Shown one piece after another: positions 55,342 through 64,000 of a stretch of 64,000 bases of DNA. The stretch covers positions 62,001 through 126,000 of the forward strand of contig NZ_AUGC01000004.1 of NCBI RefSeq assembly GCF_000426825.1. Direction: 5' to 3'. The stretch is from Thermonema rossianum DSM 10300 (GTDB taxonomy: Bacteria; Bacteroidota; Bacteroidia; Cytophagales; Thermonemataceae). Under the pieces are notes generated by a model that did no database searches, was not told the DNA's origin, and was given only the letters and a program-made list of their open reading frames with translations. Both the position numbers and the translations under genes were made by a program. Each line of letters starts with the position of its first letter. Position 1 is the first letter of the stretch.

Positions 55342-57690
55342 ATGATGCGTATAGCTGCATTCATATTTCCGTTTTCCGGCTCATGGTGGTTGCCTTCCAC
55401 CTTGCTTGCTTTTCATCTTTTGTTGCTGACGGTAGCCATTCAGTTTTGGCAATATCATCACGAGTACGAGCGGGAGTTGCCCGGATACGAGCGTATCTAC
55501 CGTTTGAGTGCTTCTTTCGATACGGAACAAGGGCGCCGCTATTTGGCAGCAGCACCGCCCGGCACCAACGAATGGCTGTCGTTTTTCTTTGAAGATGCTC
55601 TGGAGGGGTGCACCTATCTGCTGCCTACCGAAGGGGCAATTTTGAGTCATAAAGGGAAGTACCGTTTCTCTAAATATGTTTTCTTATCAGACTCTTCTTT
55701 TTTTCGTGTGTTTCAACTGCCCGTTGATAAGCATTTTGAAGCCAATCAAGCGGTGGCTTGGTTAAGCGATTCCGTAGCCCGGGCACTTGAAACAGAAAAG
55801 CCGGCAGACAGCCTCGAGGTGCGCTCTGCATCGGCGCTTTTTTTTGACGGTGTGTATCAATATGAAGGGCGCCTGCCTTTATCTTCTCAAACTCATTTAC
55901 AAATAGATGCCCTTTTGTTAGGGGCACCATTGACACGCCGTCAGCAACTCTCTTGGCGCTACGTGTATGTGAAAATGCCGGCGTCTTTGACTTCCGAAGC
56001 AGAGCAATATTGGGAGAAGCGCATTACCGATTCTCTGAGCGTGCATTATAACGAGTACAAAGCCCTGCATTTTGAATTGACAGCTATTGACCGTTTGCAT
56101 CTGAAGACCTGGGACATGCCCGAAGAAGAGCTGGCAATGGGCGATAGCTTGCCTCGCGTATTGCCTCAAGCCGTATTGGCAGTGGCTTCGTTTCTTTTCG
56201 TAGTAACGGCTTTTTATTATGCCCTCTGGCTCAGGATGCGCTGGATGATGCACCGGAAAGAGTGGTTTGTGCGTTGGGTATCCGGCGAAATGCCGGTGCT
56301 ACTGTACGGGCGTTATCTCTTGTATGTATTTACTGCTTGGGGGGGCGTGGTGCTGCTTGCCGGTGTATTGCACGAGTGGTTACCCTATGAGCGCTGGTTT
56401 ATGTTGCCGCGCATGGCTTCTTTCATGAAAGAAAGTCCGTTTGAACTTTGGATGGCTTGCGCCGGCGCTTGCATGTTTAGTTTTTGGATAGGGGCAAGGC
56501 AGCGTGTACGCTTTTTATCTGTTTACCGCCAACCGCAACGCCCGGCTTTTTCTTTACGGCCGGCAAGAATATTATGGCTGCCTCTTTGGGGGCAGTTACT
56601 GCTCTTTCTTTCTGCGGGGGGCATTCTGGGGTTAATGCTGCAGCAGCTTGCTTATGTGGAACGGCATCCTTTGGGATACGATACACGTGCTTTGGTGCTG
56701 GTGCGCCTGCCACAATACGGCGTGCAAGCCGGGCAATTGCAAGAGGCACAAAAGGCACTGTTGGAATTGCCCTTCGTGCGCTCGGTAGGGCGTGTGCTGG
56801 AGGTGCCTTCGGACCTGCTGCTGCCGCAGTTGATAGTGTATAAACAGGGACAAAAGCCCGGGGTGTGGCAATCGTTATTATGGGGACGCATGATGGTCAT
56901 GGAGAATGCGCCCGACGCCTTGGGCGTGACTTTGTTGCGGGGGCGCTACTTCAAGCCGGAGGACGATGTGCGGACCACCTTAATGGTAAATGAAGAGGGC
57001 TACAAACAGCTCAATGGGGCAGCCCTCGCCTTTGTAACCGACAGCACGGGCAAGCCACTGCCTGCAAGAATCATAGGTGTAGTGCGCAACTTTCACTTCG
57101 AGAGCCTGCACCGTCCCGTTGTGCCGATGGTGTGGCTCAAAGGCGATGGACGCATAGGCAGCATATTGATACGCTTGAAGGAAGAAGTGAGCGAAAAACA
57201 TTTGCAAGCCATTCACCGGCTGCTTGGTCAAACACTTCCCGCCGTGCCGTTTATCGAAGAAAAACAATATGATTTAGTGCGGCAACAGTACAACTATGAG
57301 CGGGTACTGGTGCGCCTTCTGGCTTTGGCTTGGGCAGCCATGATTCCCGGCTTCTTGCTTACGGCATGGATTGGTATCCGTCAGTGGATAGGATTACGGC
57401 AGCGCAGCGCAGCGCTTTACCGCTTATTGGGGGCTTCGGTATATGATTTCCTCCGGCAGGAGCTGAAAATACCTTTTGTGCTTGCTTGCCTGGCTTTGCT
57501 GTTGGTGATTTGGGTGCAATATGAAGTGGAAACGCGGTGGATTCAAGAGTATTTTGCCTACTTTTCGCCTGTTTGGTACTATAGCATGTGGGTTCCTGCC
57601 GGCTTGTTTGTATGCTCTATTGCAATGCTTTATGTGTTTGCTCTCTTCTTTTGGAAGCGTATATACTTACCTGAACAATTTCGTGTATAG
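55342..57690 (+). CDS. FtsX-like ABC permease (MacB type)
   Basis: A 782-residue membrane protein of the long FtsX/MacB permease type common in this phylum. It has an N-terminal helix, a periplasmic domain with YERIYRLSASFDTEQ, and two blocks of helices near residues 285-400 and 430-460. A second periplasmic region has GVVRNFHF (near 575), and a C-terminal FtsX block contains RSAALYRLLGASVYDFLRQE. The sequence is more diverged than usual, but both periplasmic and membrane parts are complete. No ATPase gene adjoins it, as is common for this group. Confidence 0.8.
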   Translation: MMRIAAFIFPFSGSWWLPSTLLAFHLLLLTVAIQFWQYHHEYERELPGYERIYRLSASFDTEQGRRYLAAAPPGTNEWLSFFFEDALEGCTYLLPTEGAILSHKGKYRFSKYVFLSDSSFFRVFQLPVDKHFEANQAVAWLSDSVARALETEKPADSLEVRSASALFFDGVYQYEGRLPLSSQTHLQIDALLLGAPLTRRQQLSWRYVYVKMPASLTSEAEQYWEKRITDSLSVHYNEYKALHFELTAIDRLHLKTWDMPEEELAMGDSLPRVLPQAVLAVASFLFVVTAFYYALWLRMRWMMHRKEWFVRWVSGEMPVLLYGRYLLYVFTAWGGVVLLAGVLHEWLPYERWFMLPRMASFMKESPFELWMACAGACMFSFWIGARQRVRFLSVYRQPQRPAFSLRPARILWLPLWGQLLLFLSAGGILGLMLQQLAYVERHPLGYDTRALVLVRLPQYGVQAGQLQEAQKALLELPFVRSVGRVLEVPSDLLLPQLIVYKQGQKPGVWQSLLWGRMMVMENAPDALGVTLLRGRYFKPEDDVRTTLMVNEEGYKQLNGAALAFVTDSTGKPLPARIIGVVRNFHFESLHRPVVPMVWLKGDGRIGSILIRLKEEVSEKHLQAIHRLLGQTLPAVPFIEEKQYDLVRQQYNYERVLVRLLALAWAAMIPGFLLTAWIGIRQWIGLRQRSAALYRLLGASVYDFLRQELKIPFVLACLALLLVIWVQYEVETRWIQEYFAYFSPVWYYSMWVPAGLFVCSIAMLYVFALFFWKRIYLPEQFRV

Positions 57691-57719
57691 TTGGTTTTTA
57701 ATTTTTTGAATCGAAGGGT

Positions 57720-57727
57720 TACCTTTG
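57720..57727 (+). promoter_or_regulatory. -7 element for the M36 peptidase
   Basis: TACCTTTG, a strong match to TAnnTTTG, 34 bases before the ATG. A TTTG lies only 11 bases upstream and is too close to be the -33 element. Confidence 0.45.
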
Positions 57728-57761
57728 CACTGACAAAATATTCTTTCAAAAATTTAGACAC

Positions 57762-60725
57762 ATGAGAAAAATTGTACTACTATCACTCGGTTTGCTGCTC
57801 ACTTTGCTTGCTTCGTTGAGTGCACAGCAGCTGCCTTCCACACGGGTGGAGCAATTGAATGGGCATTTCCGGCTTTCTACATCTGCCCAAGACTGGGAGG
57901 TGACGCATCATTTCGAAAAGAACGGCGTGGAGTATTGGTACCTTCGTCGTATGTATCAGGGAATTCCCGTTTTTAATCAGCATGTAACGGCTGTTTTCCG
58001 CAAGGGGGAATTATTGCATGCTGCCGGTGCTCCTACTGACCTGAAGAATGTACAGGCTACCAAAGCAGCTGCCCTCGATGCCGCTGCTGCTTTTGCTAAA
58101 ATACTGCAATATGCCGAGGCTGATACAGGTGGTTGGGAGACTGCCGGAGAGCACCGTGGCAATGGCGAATTTGTGGTGTATCGCCAAGAGAAAACCGGCG
58201 TCCGGTCAGTTTTGCGGCGTTTCTGGTGGCAAGAAGAAGACGGCAGTTTGCGCTTGGTATGGGCCGGAGCGGCGCCTTCGGCAAATCATGCTCATTGGTG
58301 GGAAGTGTTGGTAGATGCTTCGAATGGCGACATGGTGCAGCGTTTCGACTGGGCGGCGCACGACCATTGGGAACTCTGTTTGGAACACAGCAACCGGCGC
58401 TCTGCTGCACCGGTTCGTCAAGAACAGGCTGCTACAGTCAAGAAGAAAGGTGATGGAGCCAAATACAATGTGTTTGCTTTGCCTTTGGAAAGCCCCAACC
58501 ATGGTTCCCGTTCCTTGGTGACCGACCCGGCAGACCCCACTGCCTCGCCTTATGGATGGCACGACGTAGATGGTGCTGCGGGGGCAGAATATACCATCAC
58601 CCGCGGCAACAATGTGTACGCTTATGAAGATAGCAATGCAGATAACGCTCCGGGATACAGCCCGGATGGTGGTGCTTCCCTGAATTTCGACTTTCCGCTG
58701 GATATGGGACAGCAACGTCCCGACTTGTTTCAAGATGCCATTATTACCAATTTGTTTTATTGGAATAATATTATTCACGACGTCTTTTACCACTACGGCT
58801 TCGATGAAGTGAGTGGTAACTTTCAGCAAAATAACTACGGGCGTGGCGGGCAAGCCGGCGATGCTGTGAATGCAGAAGCACAGGACGGCTCCGGCACCAA
58901 CAATGCCAATTTTGCCACCCCCCCGGATGGCACTTCACCTCGCATGCAAATGTACTTGTGGGTAGGTAATGTTTATGATGTAGAAATTACGGCACCGGCT
59001 TCTATTGCCGGCGAAAAACAAACTTCGCGCGCCCAGTTTGGTAAGCAGCTAAGTGAGCTGTCCGCACCTATTACAGCCGAGGTCGTATTGGCTGATGATG
59101 GTGTGGATACCACCACGAACGCCTGCAGTCCTTTGGTAAATAATGTAAGCGGTAAGATTGTGTTGATTGACCGTGGGGCATGTACTTTTGTAACCAAAGT
59201 AAAAAACGCGCAAAATGCGGGCGCAGTGGCAGTCATTGTTGCCAACTATGAAGATGCTTTGCTTAGCATGGGTGGCGAAGATGCTACTATCAACATACCG
59301 GTTGTGATGATAAAGAAATCAGATGGAGATGCCATCAAAACAGCTCTAAGCAATAACCAAACGGTTACGGCCACCATACGGTATGATGCGCGTGCCTTAG
59401 ATAGCGACCTCGACAATGGCATTATCGTGCATGAGTATGGGCATGGTATTTCCACACGTTTGACCGGTGGCGCTGCTGTTTCTTCTTGTCTCAACAACGA
59501 AGAGCAAATGGGAGAAGGCTGGAGTGATTGGTTTGCCTTGATGCTGACCATGAAAGCCGGCGATACAGCCACTGACCCGCGCGGTATCGGTACCTTTGCT
59601 GCGGGGCAGCCTACAACAGGCGTAGGCATTCGCCCGGCGCCTTATACCACCGACATGAGCGTGAACGGATTCACTTATGCCGACTTGCCGAATCAGGGGC
59701 TTTCGGTGCCGCATGGCGTTGGTTTTGTATGGGCAACCATGCTTTGGGATTTAACCTGGAAGTTTATCGATTTATATGGTTTTGATTCGGACTTGATAAA
59801 CGGCAATGGTGGAAACAACAAAGTATTGAAGCTGGTGGTGGAAGCGCTTAAAATGCAGCCTTGCAATCCCGGTTTTGTAGATGGGCGTGATGCCATCTTA
59901 GCCGCAGACAAAGTGCTCTATAATGGAGCGCACGAGCAAATAATATGGGACGTATTTGCCCGCAGAGGCTTGGGTTGGAGCGCTTCACAAGGCAGTAGCA
60001 ATAGCCGTAGTGATGGCACCGCTGCTTTTGATGTGCCGCCGGCTTGCCGTGCCAATGCAGGTTATATCATTCCGCCTGCCGGAGCCAACAATGCATATGT
60101 GGGTGGCGACTTGCCCGCTTTTCAACACAACTACTTGGGTACGACTGCTGCCAACAGCAACCCCGGCACCGCTTACAACTACACTTACCTGCTGACCACA
60201 GTAGAGGCACCTTATGAAATACTGGCAGTAGAACCTACCGGTAACTTCAACTGGACAGGTTTGCCCCAAGGCAGTTATACAGTTTGGGGAGTGTCTTACG
60301 ACAAGGGCAATACGCAGACCATCGAAACGTATTTGTCGGGCAAGAGTAATGTGAGCGATATCCAAGCAGACATTGACAACTCGGTAATATGTGCACACTT
60401 GTCTAATAAGGATAAGAATGGACAAGAAGTAATGGTGGAACTCAAAGATCCCTTGGAAGTAGAAAAAGTAAATCAATTAGGAATAGCCATTTATCCCAAC
60501 CCGGTGAAAGACTACATGCTCCGCATGAATGCGGGCCAAGCGACAGGGCAAATGCTCCGGCTACAACTATGGAGCCTGGACGGCAAGTTGTTGTGGAAAG
60601 ATACACGCCGTGCCGCTCAAGTGGAATGGATCCAATTGCCGGAATCTATCCGCCAAGGCACTTATGTGTTGAAGGTAGAAAATGAAAAAGGCGAGCAGAG
60701 TGTGCTCAAGTTGCTTGTGCAATAA
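57762..60725 (+). CDS. Secreted M36 (fungalysin) metallopeptidase with PA insert and T9SS sorting domain
   Basis: A 987-residue extracellular protease. The signal peptide ends LSAQ near residue 21. A fungalysin propeptide follows (to about 180). The zinc site is IIVHEYGHGISTRL (HEYGH at 557-561), with the third ligand expected in NNEEQMGEGWSDWFALML. A PA domain is inserted at about 434-543 (KIVLIDRGACTFVTKV, AVAVIVANYEDA). The last 80 residues, from AIYPNPVKDY, are a type IX secretion sorting domain with TYVLKVENEKGEQSVLKL, so the mature enzyme is exported and may be attached to the cell surface. It probably digests proteins for nutrition. It ends at a terminator. Confidence 0.93.
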   Translation: MRKIVLLSLGLLLTLLASLSAQQLPSTRVEQLNGHFRLSTSAQDWEVTHHFEKNGVEYWYLRRMYQGIPVFNQHVTAVFRKGELLHAAGAPTDLKNVQATKAAALDAAAAFAKILQYAEADTGGWETAGEHRGNGEFVVYRQEKTGVRSVLRRFWWQEEDGSLRLVWAGAAPSANHAHWWEVLVDASNGDMVQRFDWAAHDHWELCLEHSNRRSAAPVRQEQAATVKKKGDGAKYNVFALPLESPNHGSRSLVTDPADPTASPYGWHDVDGAAGAEYTITRGNNVYAYEDSNADNAPGYSPDGGASLNFDFPLDMGQQRPDLFQDAIITNLFYWNNIIHDVFYHYGFDEVSGNFQQNNYGRGGQAGDAVNAEAQDGSGTNNANFATPPDGTSPRMQMYLWVGNVYDVEITAPASIAGEKQTSRAQFGKQLSELSAPITAEVVLADDGVDTTTNACSPLVNNVSGKIVLIDRGACTFVTKVKNAQNAGAVAVIVANYEDALLSMGGEDATINIPVVMIKKSDGDAIKTALSNNQTVTATIRYDARALDSDLDNGIIVHEYGHGISTRLTGGAAVSSCLNNEEQMGEGWSDWFALMLTMKAGDTATDPRGIGTFAAGQPTTGVGIRPAPYTTDMSVNGFTYADLPNQGLSVPHGVGFVWATMLWDLTWKFIDLYGFDSDLINGNGGNNKVLKLVVEALKMQPCNPGFVDGRDAILAADKVLYNGAHEQIIWDVFARRGLGWSASQGSSNSRSDGTAAFDVPPACRANAGYIIPPAGANNAYVGGDLPAFQHNYLGTTAANSNPGTAYNYTYLLTTVEAPYEILAVEPTGNFNWTGLPQGSYTVWGVSYDKGNTQTIETYLSGKSNVSDIQADIDNSVICAHLSNKDKNGQEVMVELKDPLEVEKVNQLGIAIYPNPVKDYMLRMNAGQATGQMLRLQLWSLDGKLLWKDTRRAAQVEWIQLPESIRQGTYVLKVENEKGEQSVLKLLVQ

Positions 60726-60759
60726 GTGTATGCCGCCTTGGTTTTGAACAATAAAAGAA

Positions 60760-60789
60760 GAGGGCAGCCTGTCTGCCCTCATTTTTTTT
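60760..60789 (+). terminator. Intrinsic terminator after the M36 peptidase
   Basis: GAGGGCAG (60760-60767), loop CCTGT, CTGCCCTC (60773-60780), followed by A and eight T. Confidence 0.9.
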
Positions 60790-60834
60790 CTATAATTTTA
60801 CCTTCCTTGTTTGGTTATTGAACGAACAGAGATT

Positions 60835-62298
60835 ATGACACACATACTTAGTGAGCTTCTTTCTGGCATAAAGATAATATCAGCCACGGGCGACATGCAT
60901 GTGCCGGTGGCTGACCTTGCCTTTGACTCGAGGAAGGTGTTGCCCGGTACCCTCTTTGTGGCGGTGCGCGGTACCCAAACCGATGGGCATCAATACATAG
61001 GGCAAGCGTTGGCGGCCGGTGCGCGTGCGGTGGTGTGCGAGGCACTGCCGGCAGAGCTGCATCCGTCGGTAACTTATGTTCAGGTGGAAGATTCGGCAGA
61101 AGCCCTGGGACTACTGGCTGCCAATTTTTATGGGCGCCCTTCCGAAAAGCTGAAAGTGGTAGGAATAACCGGCACCAATGGCAAAACAACGACGGCTACG
61201 CTGCTTTACCGCTTGTTTATGGCTATGGGTTACCGGGTGGGGCTCATTTCAACAGTAGTCAACCGTATTGGAGAAGAAGAGTTGCCGGCTACTCATACCA
61301 CCCCCGATGCGCTTTCGGTGCAGGCTTTGTTGGCAAAGATGCAGCAGGCCGGCTGTACGCACGTATTCATGGAGGTGAGCTCGCATGCCTTGGACCAAAG
61401 GCGGGTGGCCGGCTTACGTTTTACCGGTGGAGTTTTTACCAACATCAGCCGTGACCATCTGGACTACCACAAAACCTTTGAAGCTTATATCCGGGCAAAG
61501 CAGCGTCTTTTCAACGACTTGCCTGCCGGGGCTTTTGCCCTGAGCAACCGGGATGACAAACGGGGCGAGTATATGCTTCAAAACACACGTGCGCAGCGCC
61601 TGTTCTTTGCCTTAAAGCGCCCGGCCGACTTCAAAGGGCGTATATTGGAAAATACCATCGAAGGGCTTCATATGGAAATCAACGGCATAGAGGCTTGGTT
61701 TCGCTTAACAGGCGCTTTCAATGCTTATAACCTGACAGCAGTAGCAGGAACGGCGGTTGCTTTGGGCGAGCCCATTGATGTTGTTATTGAAACACTTTCC
61801 GGATTGAAAGGTGCACCGGGGCGTTTCGAGACGTTTGAAAGCAATGGAATAACAGCCATTGTAGATTATGCCCACACCCCGGATGCTCTTGCCAATGTGT
61901 TGCAAACCATCCGGGAGTTGCGCGTTCCCGGACAGCGTATTATTACCGTAGTGGGGTGTGGCGGAAATAGAGACAAAGGCAAGCGCCCGCTCATGGGGGC
62001 AATGGCAGCGCAAATGAGCGATTACGCCATCTTTACTTCCGACAACCCCCGCTACGAACAACCTATGGACATCATCCGGGATATGCTCGAAGGAGTGGGC
62101 GTGGCCGACAGAAAGAAAGTAATCGTTATAGAGGAGCGCAGGGCAGCCATTCGTGAGGCTATACAAATGGCTCAAAGAGGAGATATTGTTTTGGTGGCGG
62201 GCAAAGGGCACGAACCCTATCAAGAAATAGAGGGGGTAAAGCATCCTTTCGATGACAGGCAAGAGGTGCAGGCGGCTTTTGCAATGCTTCAACAGTAG
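60835..62298 (+). CDS. murE: UDP-N-acetylmuramoyl-tripeptide synthetase, meso-diaminopimelate type
   Basis: Adds the third residue to the peptidoglycan stem peptide. The 487-residue protein has the N-terminal domain (AFDSRKVLPGTLFVAVRG), the ATP-binding GITGTNGKTTTATLLYR (near residue 110), and MEVSSHALDQRRVAGL. SRDHLDYHKTFEAYIRAK, DYAHTPDALANVL and TSDNPRYEQPMDIIRD (near 402) follow. The last is the DNPRxE motif used by meso-diaminopimelate enzymes rather than lysine enzymes. ATG at 60835 was preferred to TTG at 60811. In most bacteria murE lies in the division and cell-wall cluster; here it stands alone. Confidence 0.95.
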   Translation: MTHILSELLSGIKIISATGDMHVPVADLAFDSRKVLPGTLFVAVRGTQTDGHQYIGQALAAGARAVVCEALPAELHPSVTYVQVEDSAEALGLLAANFYGRPSEKLKVVGITGTNGKTTTATLLYRLFMAMGYRVGLISTVVNRIGEEELPATHTTPDALSVQALLAKMQQAGCTHVFMEVSSHALDQRRVAGLRFTGGVFTNISRDHLDYHKTFEAYIRAKQRLFNDLPAGAFALSNRDDKRGEYMLQNTRAQRLFFALKRPADFKGRILENTIEGLHMEINGIEAWFRLTGAFNAYNLTAVAGTAVALGEPIDVVIETLSGLKGAPGRFETFESNGITAIVDYAHTPDALANVLQTIRELRVPGQRIITVVGCGGNRDKGKRPLMGAMAAQMSDYAIFTSDNPRYEQPMDIIRDMLEGVGVADRKKVIVIEERRAAIREAIQMAQRGDIVLVAGKGHEPYQEIEGVKHPFDDRQEVQAAFAMLQQ

Positions 62299-62309
62299 CA
62301 GATACGCAA

Positions 62310-62335
62310 AAAGGCGGGCTTATGAACCCGCCTTT
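62310..62335. terminator. Terminator between convergent murE and hpf
   Basis: AAAGGCGGG (62310-62318), loop CTTATGAA, CCCGCCTTT (62327-62335). On the minus strand TTTTT follows directly; on the plus strand a T-run comes a few bases later. It serves hpf best, and probably murE too. Confidence 0.82.
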
Positions 62336-62361
62336 GCTGTTTTTATTTACTTTTTGCTTCC

Positions 62362-62664
62362 TTAATGAGTAGTCTCTTTTTCTTTTAGCTTAAGAATTTG
62401 ACGCCGCAGGTTTTCTACCACTTCCACGGCAGCTGCCTCAAAGCTGGTATTGATGCTTTTAGAAAAGAGCGAATGCCCCGGAGCATTGAGTTTTATTTCT
62501 ACTACTTTATTTTCCCGGCCGTGCTCGCCTTTGTCTAAGCGAAAGATCACTTCGCCATCCACAATGCGGTCGTAAAAACGGTCCAGCTTATTGAGCTTCT
62601 CTTGCACAAAGTCCAACAACTTCTGGTCGGCTTTGAAGTGAACGGATTGAAAGTTGACTCTCAT
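62362..62664 (-). CDS. hpf: Ribosome hibernation promoting factor, short form
   Basis: A 100-residue protein of the HPF/RaiA family (MRVNFQSVHFKADQKLLDFV; KLNKLDRFYDRIVDGEVIF; VEIKLNAPGHSLFSKSINTSFEAAAVEVVENL). It binds the decoding site of idle 30S subunits in stationary phase. The C-terminal dimerising domain of the long form is absent, so this is the short type. It follows the recombinase gene by 42 bases. Confidence 0.93.
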   Translation of the reverse strand: MRVNFQSVHFKADQKLLDFVQEKLNKLDRFYDRIVDGEVIFRLDKGEHGRENKVVEIKLNAPGHSLFSKSINTSFEAAAVEVVENLRRQILKLKEKETTH

Positions 62665-62706
62665 AGGTCTTACTGTTTAAGAGTGAAACATGGAACTGAA
62701 AGAAAG

Positions 62707-63591
62707 TTAGGCTTTGGGATGCGCCTGCTCAAAGATATCTTTGAGGCGCTCCAAAGAATTGTGTGTGTAAATCTGGGTAGCACTTAGGCTGCTATGTCCC
62801 AGAATATCTTTAATGGCATTGAGTTCGGCGCCCCGGTTCAATAGATGGGTCGCAAAAGTATGTCGTAAAACATGGGGGCTTTTTTTCTCTTTATGATTGA
62901 CCATAGTCAAATACCTTTGCACGATTCTGTATAAAAGCAGTGGATAGGCTTGCTCGCCTTTATTGCTTAAGATAACATATGGGGATGAATTTTCAAACTT
63001 TTTCTTTTTAAAAACAAAGTATTGTTTGAGCAGGTGCACCAAGTGGGTACTTATGGGTATGATGCGTTCTTTGTTGCCTTTACCTTTTACCTTTATAGTA
63101 CTTTGCAGAAAGTCTATGTCCTGTTCTTTGAGTTGAATGAGTTCCGATTCGCGCATGCCGGTTTGGTAAAGAAGCTCCAACACCAGGCGATCGCGCATGC
63201 CGGCAAAAGTGTTGGGGAACTCTATTTCGTCGAGCAGTTGCTGCATAGCTCCTTCTTCCACAAAAGTGGGCGTGCGTTTGGGCGTTTTCATGGGTTTGAT
63301 GCGCAGCGCCGGATTCACCTTGATAATGCCCTGTTTTAACAGGAATTTATAAAAAGACTTCAGCGTGGCTATCTTCCTGTTGATGGAACTTGCCTTCAGT
63401 CCTTGTTCAGATAGGTGCACTACCCAAGAGCGCAGTGCATTATGGTCCACTTGGCTGAGGTCGCCGGTTTCGTATATCTCTTCTACGTAGCTTTGAAACT
63501 GCGCCAAATCGTGCGCATAAGAAGCGATGGTGTGGGGGCTTCGGCGCTTTTCGTATTCCAGATATTGTAAAAACTTATCAATCAAGTGCAT
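62707..63591 (-). CDS. Tyrosine recombinase XerC/XerD-like
   Basis: A 294-residue site-specific recombinase that probably resolves chromosome dimers at dif. The N-terminal SAM-like domain has LQYLEYEKRRSPHTIASY. The catalytic residues are present: arginine in QTGMRESELIQL (near 147), lysine in KVKGKGNKERIIP, HxxR in SPHVLRHTFATHLL (near 242), histidine in ILGHSS and tyrosine in ATQIYTHNSL (near 275). ATG at 63591 is used; it lies just downstream of the rpsU terminator. XerC and XerD cannot be told apart here, and Bacteroidota may use a single Xer. Confidence 0.9.
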   Translation of the reverse strand: MHLIDKFLQYLEYEKRRSPHTIASYAHDLAQFQSYVEEIYETGDLSQVDHNALRSWVVHLSEQGLKASSINRKIATLKSFYKFLLKQGIIKVNPALRIKPMKTPKRTPTFVEEGAMQQLLDEIEFPNTFAGMRDRLVLELLYQTGMRESELIQLKEQDIDFLQSTIKVKGKGNKERIIPISTHLVHLLKQYFVFKKKKFENSSPYVILSNKGEQAYPLLLYRIVQRYLTMVNHKEKKSPHVLRHTFATHLLNRGAELNAIKDILGHSSLSATQIYTHNSLERLKDIFEQAHPKA

Positions 63592-63630
63592 AAAAAAAGG
63601 GGTTACAAGCTTTGATTGGCTTATAACCCC
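63592..63630 (-). terminator. Intrinsic terminator after rpsU
   Basis: On the minus strand GGGGTTATAAGC, loop of eight, GCTTGTAACCCC, then TTTTTTT (63592-63598). One mismatch in the 12-base stem (arms 63599-63610 and 63619-63630). The recombinase ATG starts at the end of the T-run. Confidence 0.88.
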
Positions 63631-63670
63631 AATATAGAAAATTAAAGCGAAAAGCAATAGATTGCCGGCA

Positions 63671-63868
63671 TTAGCCTTGCATTTCGCTTTGTGCTTTTTT
63701 CTGACGGTAGATGGCGCGTGCCAGCTCGCGTTTTCTCTTTACAGAAGGCTTTTCATAAAAAGTGCGGGCACGGAACTCGCGCAATACGCCTGCTTTGTCA
63801 AGCTTCTTCTTGAAGCGCTTGAGCGCCTTGTCGATAGATTCGTTTTCTTTTACGGTTACGCTGATCAT
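63671..63868 (-). CDS. rpsU: Ribosomal protein S21
   Basis: A 65-residue basic protein of the 30S subunit ([40 protein letters not shown]), with full-length match to S21 in sequence layout. In E. coli S21 sits near the mRNA exit of the small subunit and helps start translation; in Bacteroidota it is also involved in Shine-Dalgarno sequestration with bS18 and bS6. It is expressed from a strong promoter upstream, and the terminator cuts most transcripts before the recombinase. Confidence 0.96.
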   Translation of the reverse strand: MISVTVKENESIDKALKRFKKKLDKAGVLREFRARTFYEKPSVKRKRELARAIYRQKKAQSEMQG

Positions 63869-63925
63869 ATTTGCTTAAACACCCCCTTTCTTTTTGGTTT
63901 TACATCATGGTGAATGATGCGGCTG

Positions 63926-63956
63926 CAAAGGTACGGATTGTTAAATAAAAAAACAA
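63926..63956 (-). promoter_or_regulatory. Bacteroidota-type promoter for rpsU
   Basis: On the minus strand TTG (63954-63956), 20 bases, then TACCTTTG (63926-63933). The leader before the rpsU ATG is about 55 bases. In the remaining bases 63957-64000 I see no gene. Confidence 0.65.
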
Positions 63957-64000
63957 GTGCATTTGCTGTGGTTTTATCGAAGCCGGTCAGCGGAGCGCAC

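Overview
The window looks like chromosome of a member of the phylum Bacteroidota, most likely a Cytophagales-type aerobe. The grounds are promoters of the TTTG-N19-TAnnTTTG type, an alternative complex III (actABCDEF) joined to an aa3-type oxidase, a secreted M36 peptidase with a type IX secretion sorting domain, the large form of IspG with a central insertion, and families largely confined to this phylum (DUF3822, DUF6728-like, DUF2279, SpoIIE-type phosphatases with a beta-propeller sensor). The balanced base composition and the number of ion transporters would fit a Thermonema-like organism, but that is a guess. Nearly all the DNA is coding. I found no tRNA, rRNA, CRISPR array, insertion sequence or prophage.

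Region by region: 1-7.4 kb holds a TPR protein cut by the window edge, a class III CoA-transferase, two tiny tandem lipoproteins, cmk, ispH, a secreted CxxCxGxG zinc-finger protein, and a coupled pair made of a membrane-anchored peroxiredoxin and a PAS-PP2C phosphatase. 7.6-24.4 kb is rich in ion transport: a Ca2+-type P-ATPase, a ClC protein with CBS domains, a CPA-type antiporter, and a 1698-residue SLC12-like cation-chloride cotransporter whose C-terminus carries a long helical region and an AAA-like ATPase. That last gene overlaps an MscS-like gene. fbp, a GroES-like gene and ispG lie among them. 24.5-40.4 kb is respiratory: an isolated nuoM facing away from the act operon, then ctaC, ctaD, ctaA and ctaB.

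40.4-55.2 kb is mostly on the minus strand: yigZ, a two-propeller PP2C sensor phosphatase coupled to an EamA-type transporter, a PiT-like phosphate transporter, an ABC ATPase coupled to ispF, DUF3822, and an overlapping run of an M16-like protein, a methyltransferase and a LysM lytic transglycosylase. hemN and a DUF2279 gene are on the plus strand. 55.3-63.9 kb has an FtsX-like permease, the secreted M36 protease, murE, hpf, a tyrosine recombinase and rpsU.

How the genes fit together: act plus cta genes form a quinol-to-oxygen chain with its heme A and heme O supply (ctaA, ctaB) and a porphyrin enzyme (hemN) nearby. Three isoprenoid (MEP) genes, ispH, ispG and ispF, are scattered and not clustered. 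The strongest candidate for an undescribed system is the SLC12-AAA fusion with its translationally coupled MscS-like partner. It may be an ATPase-gated or ATP-sensing ion and volume regulation module.
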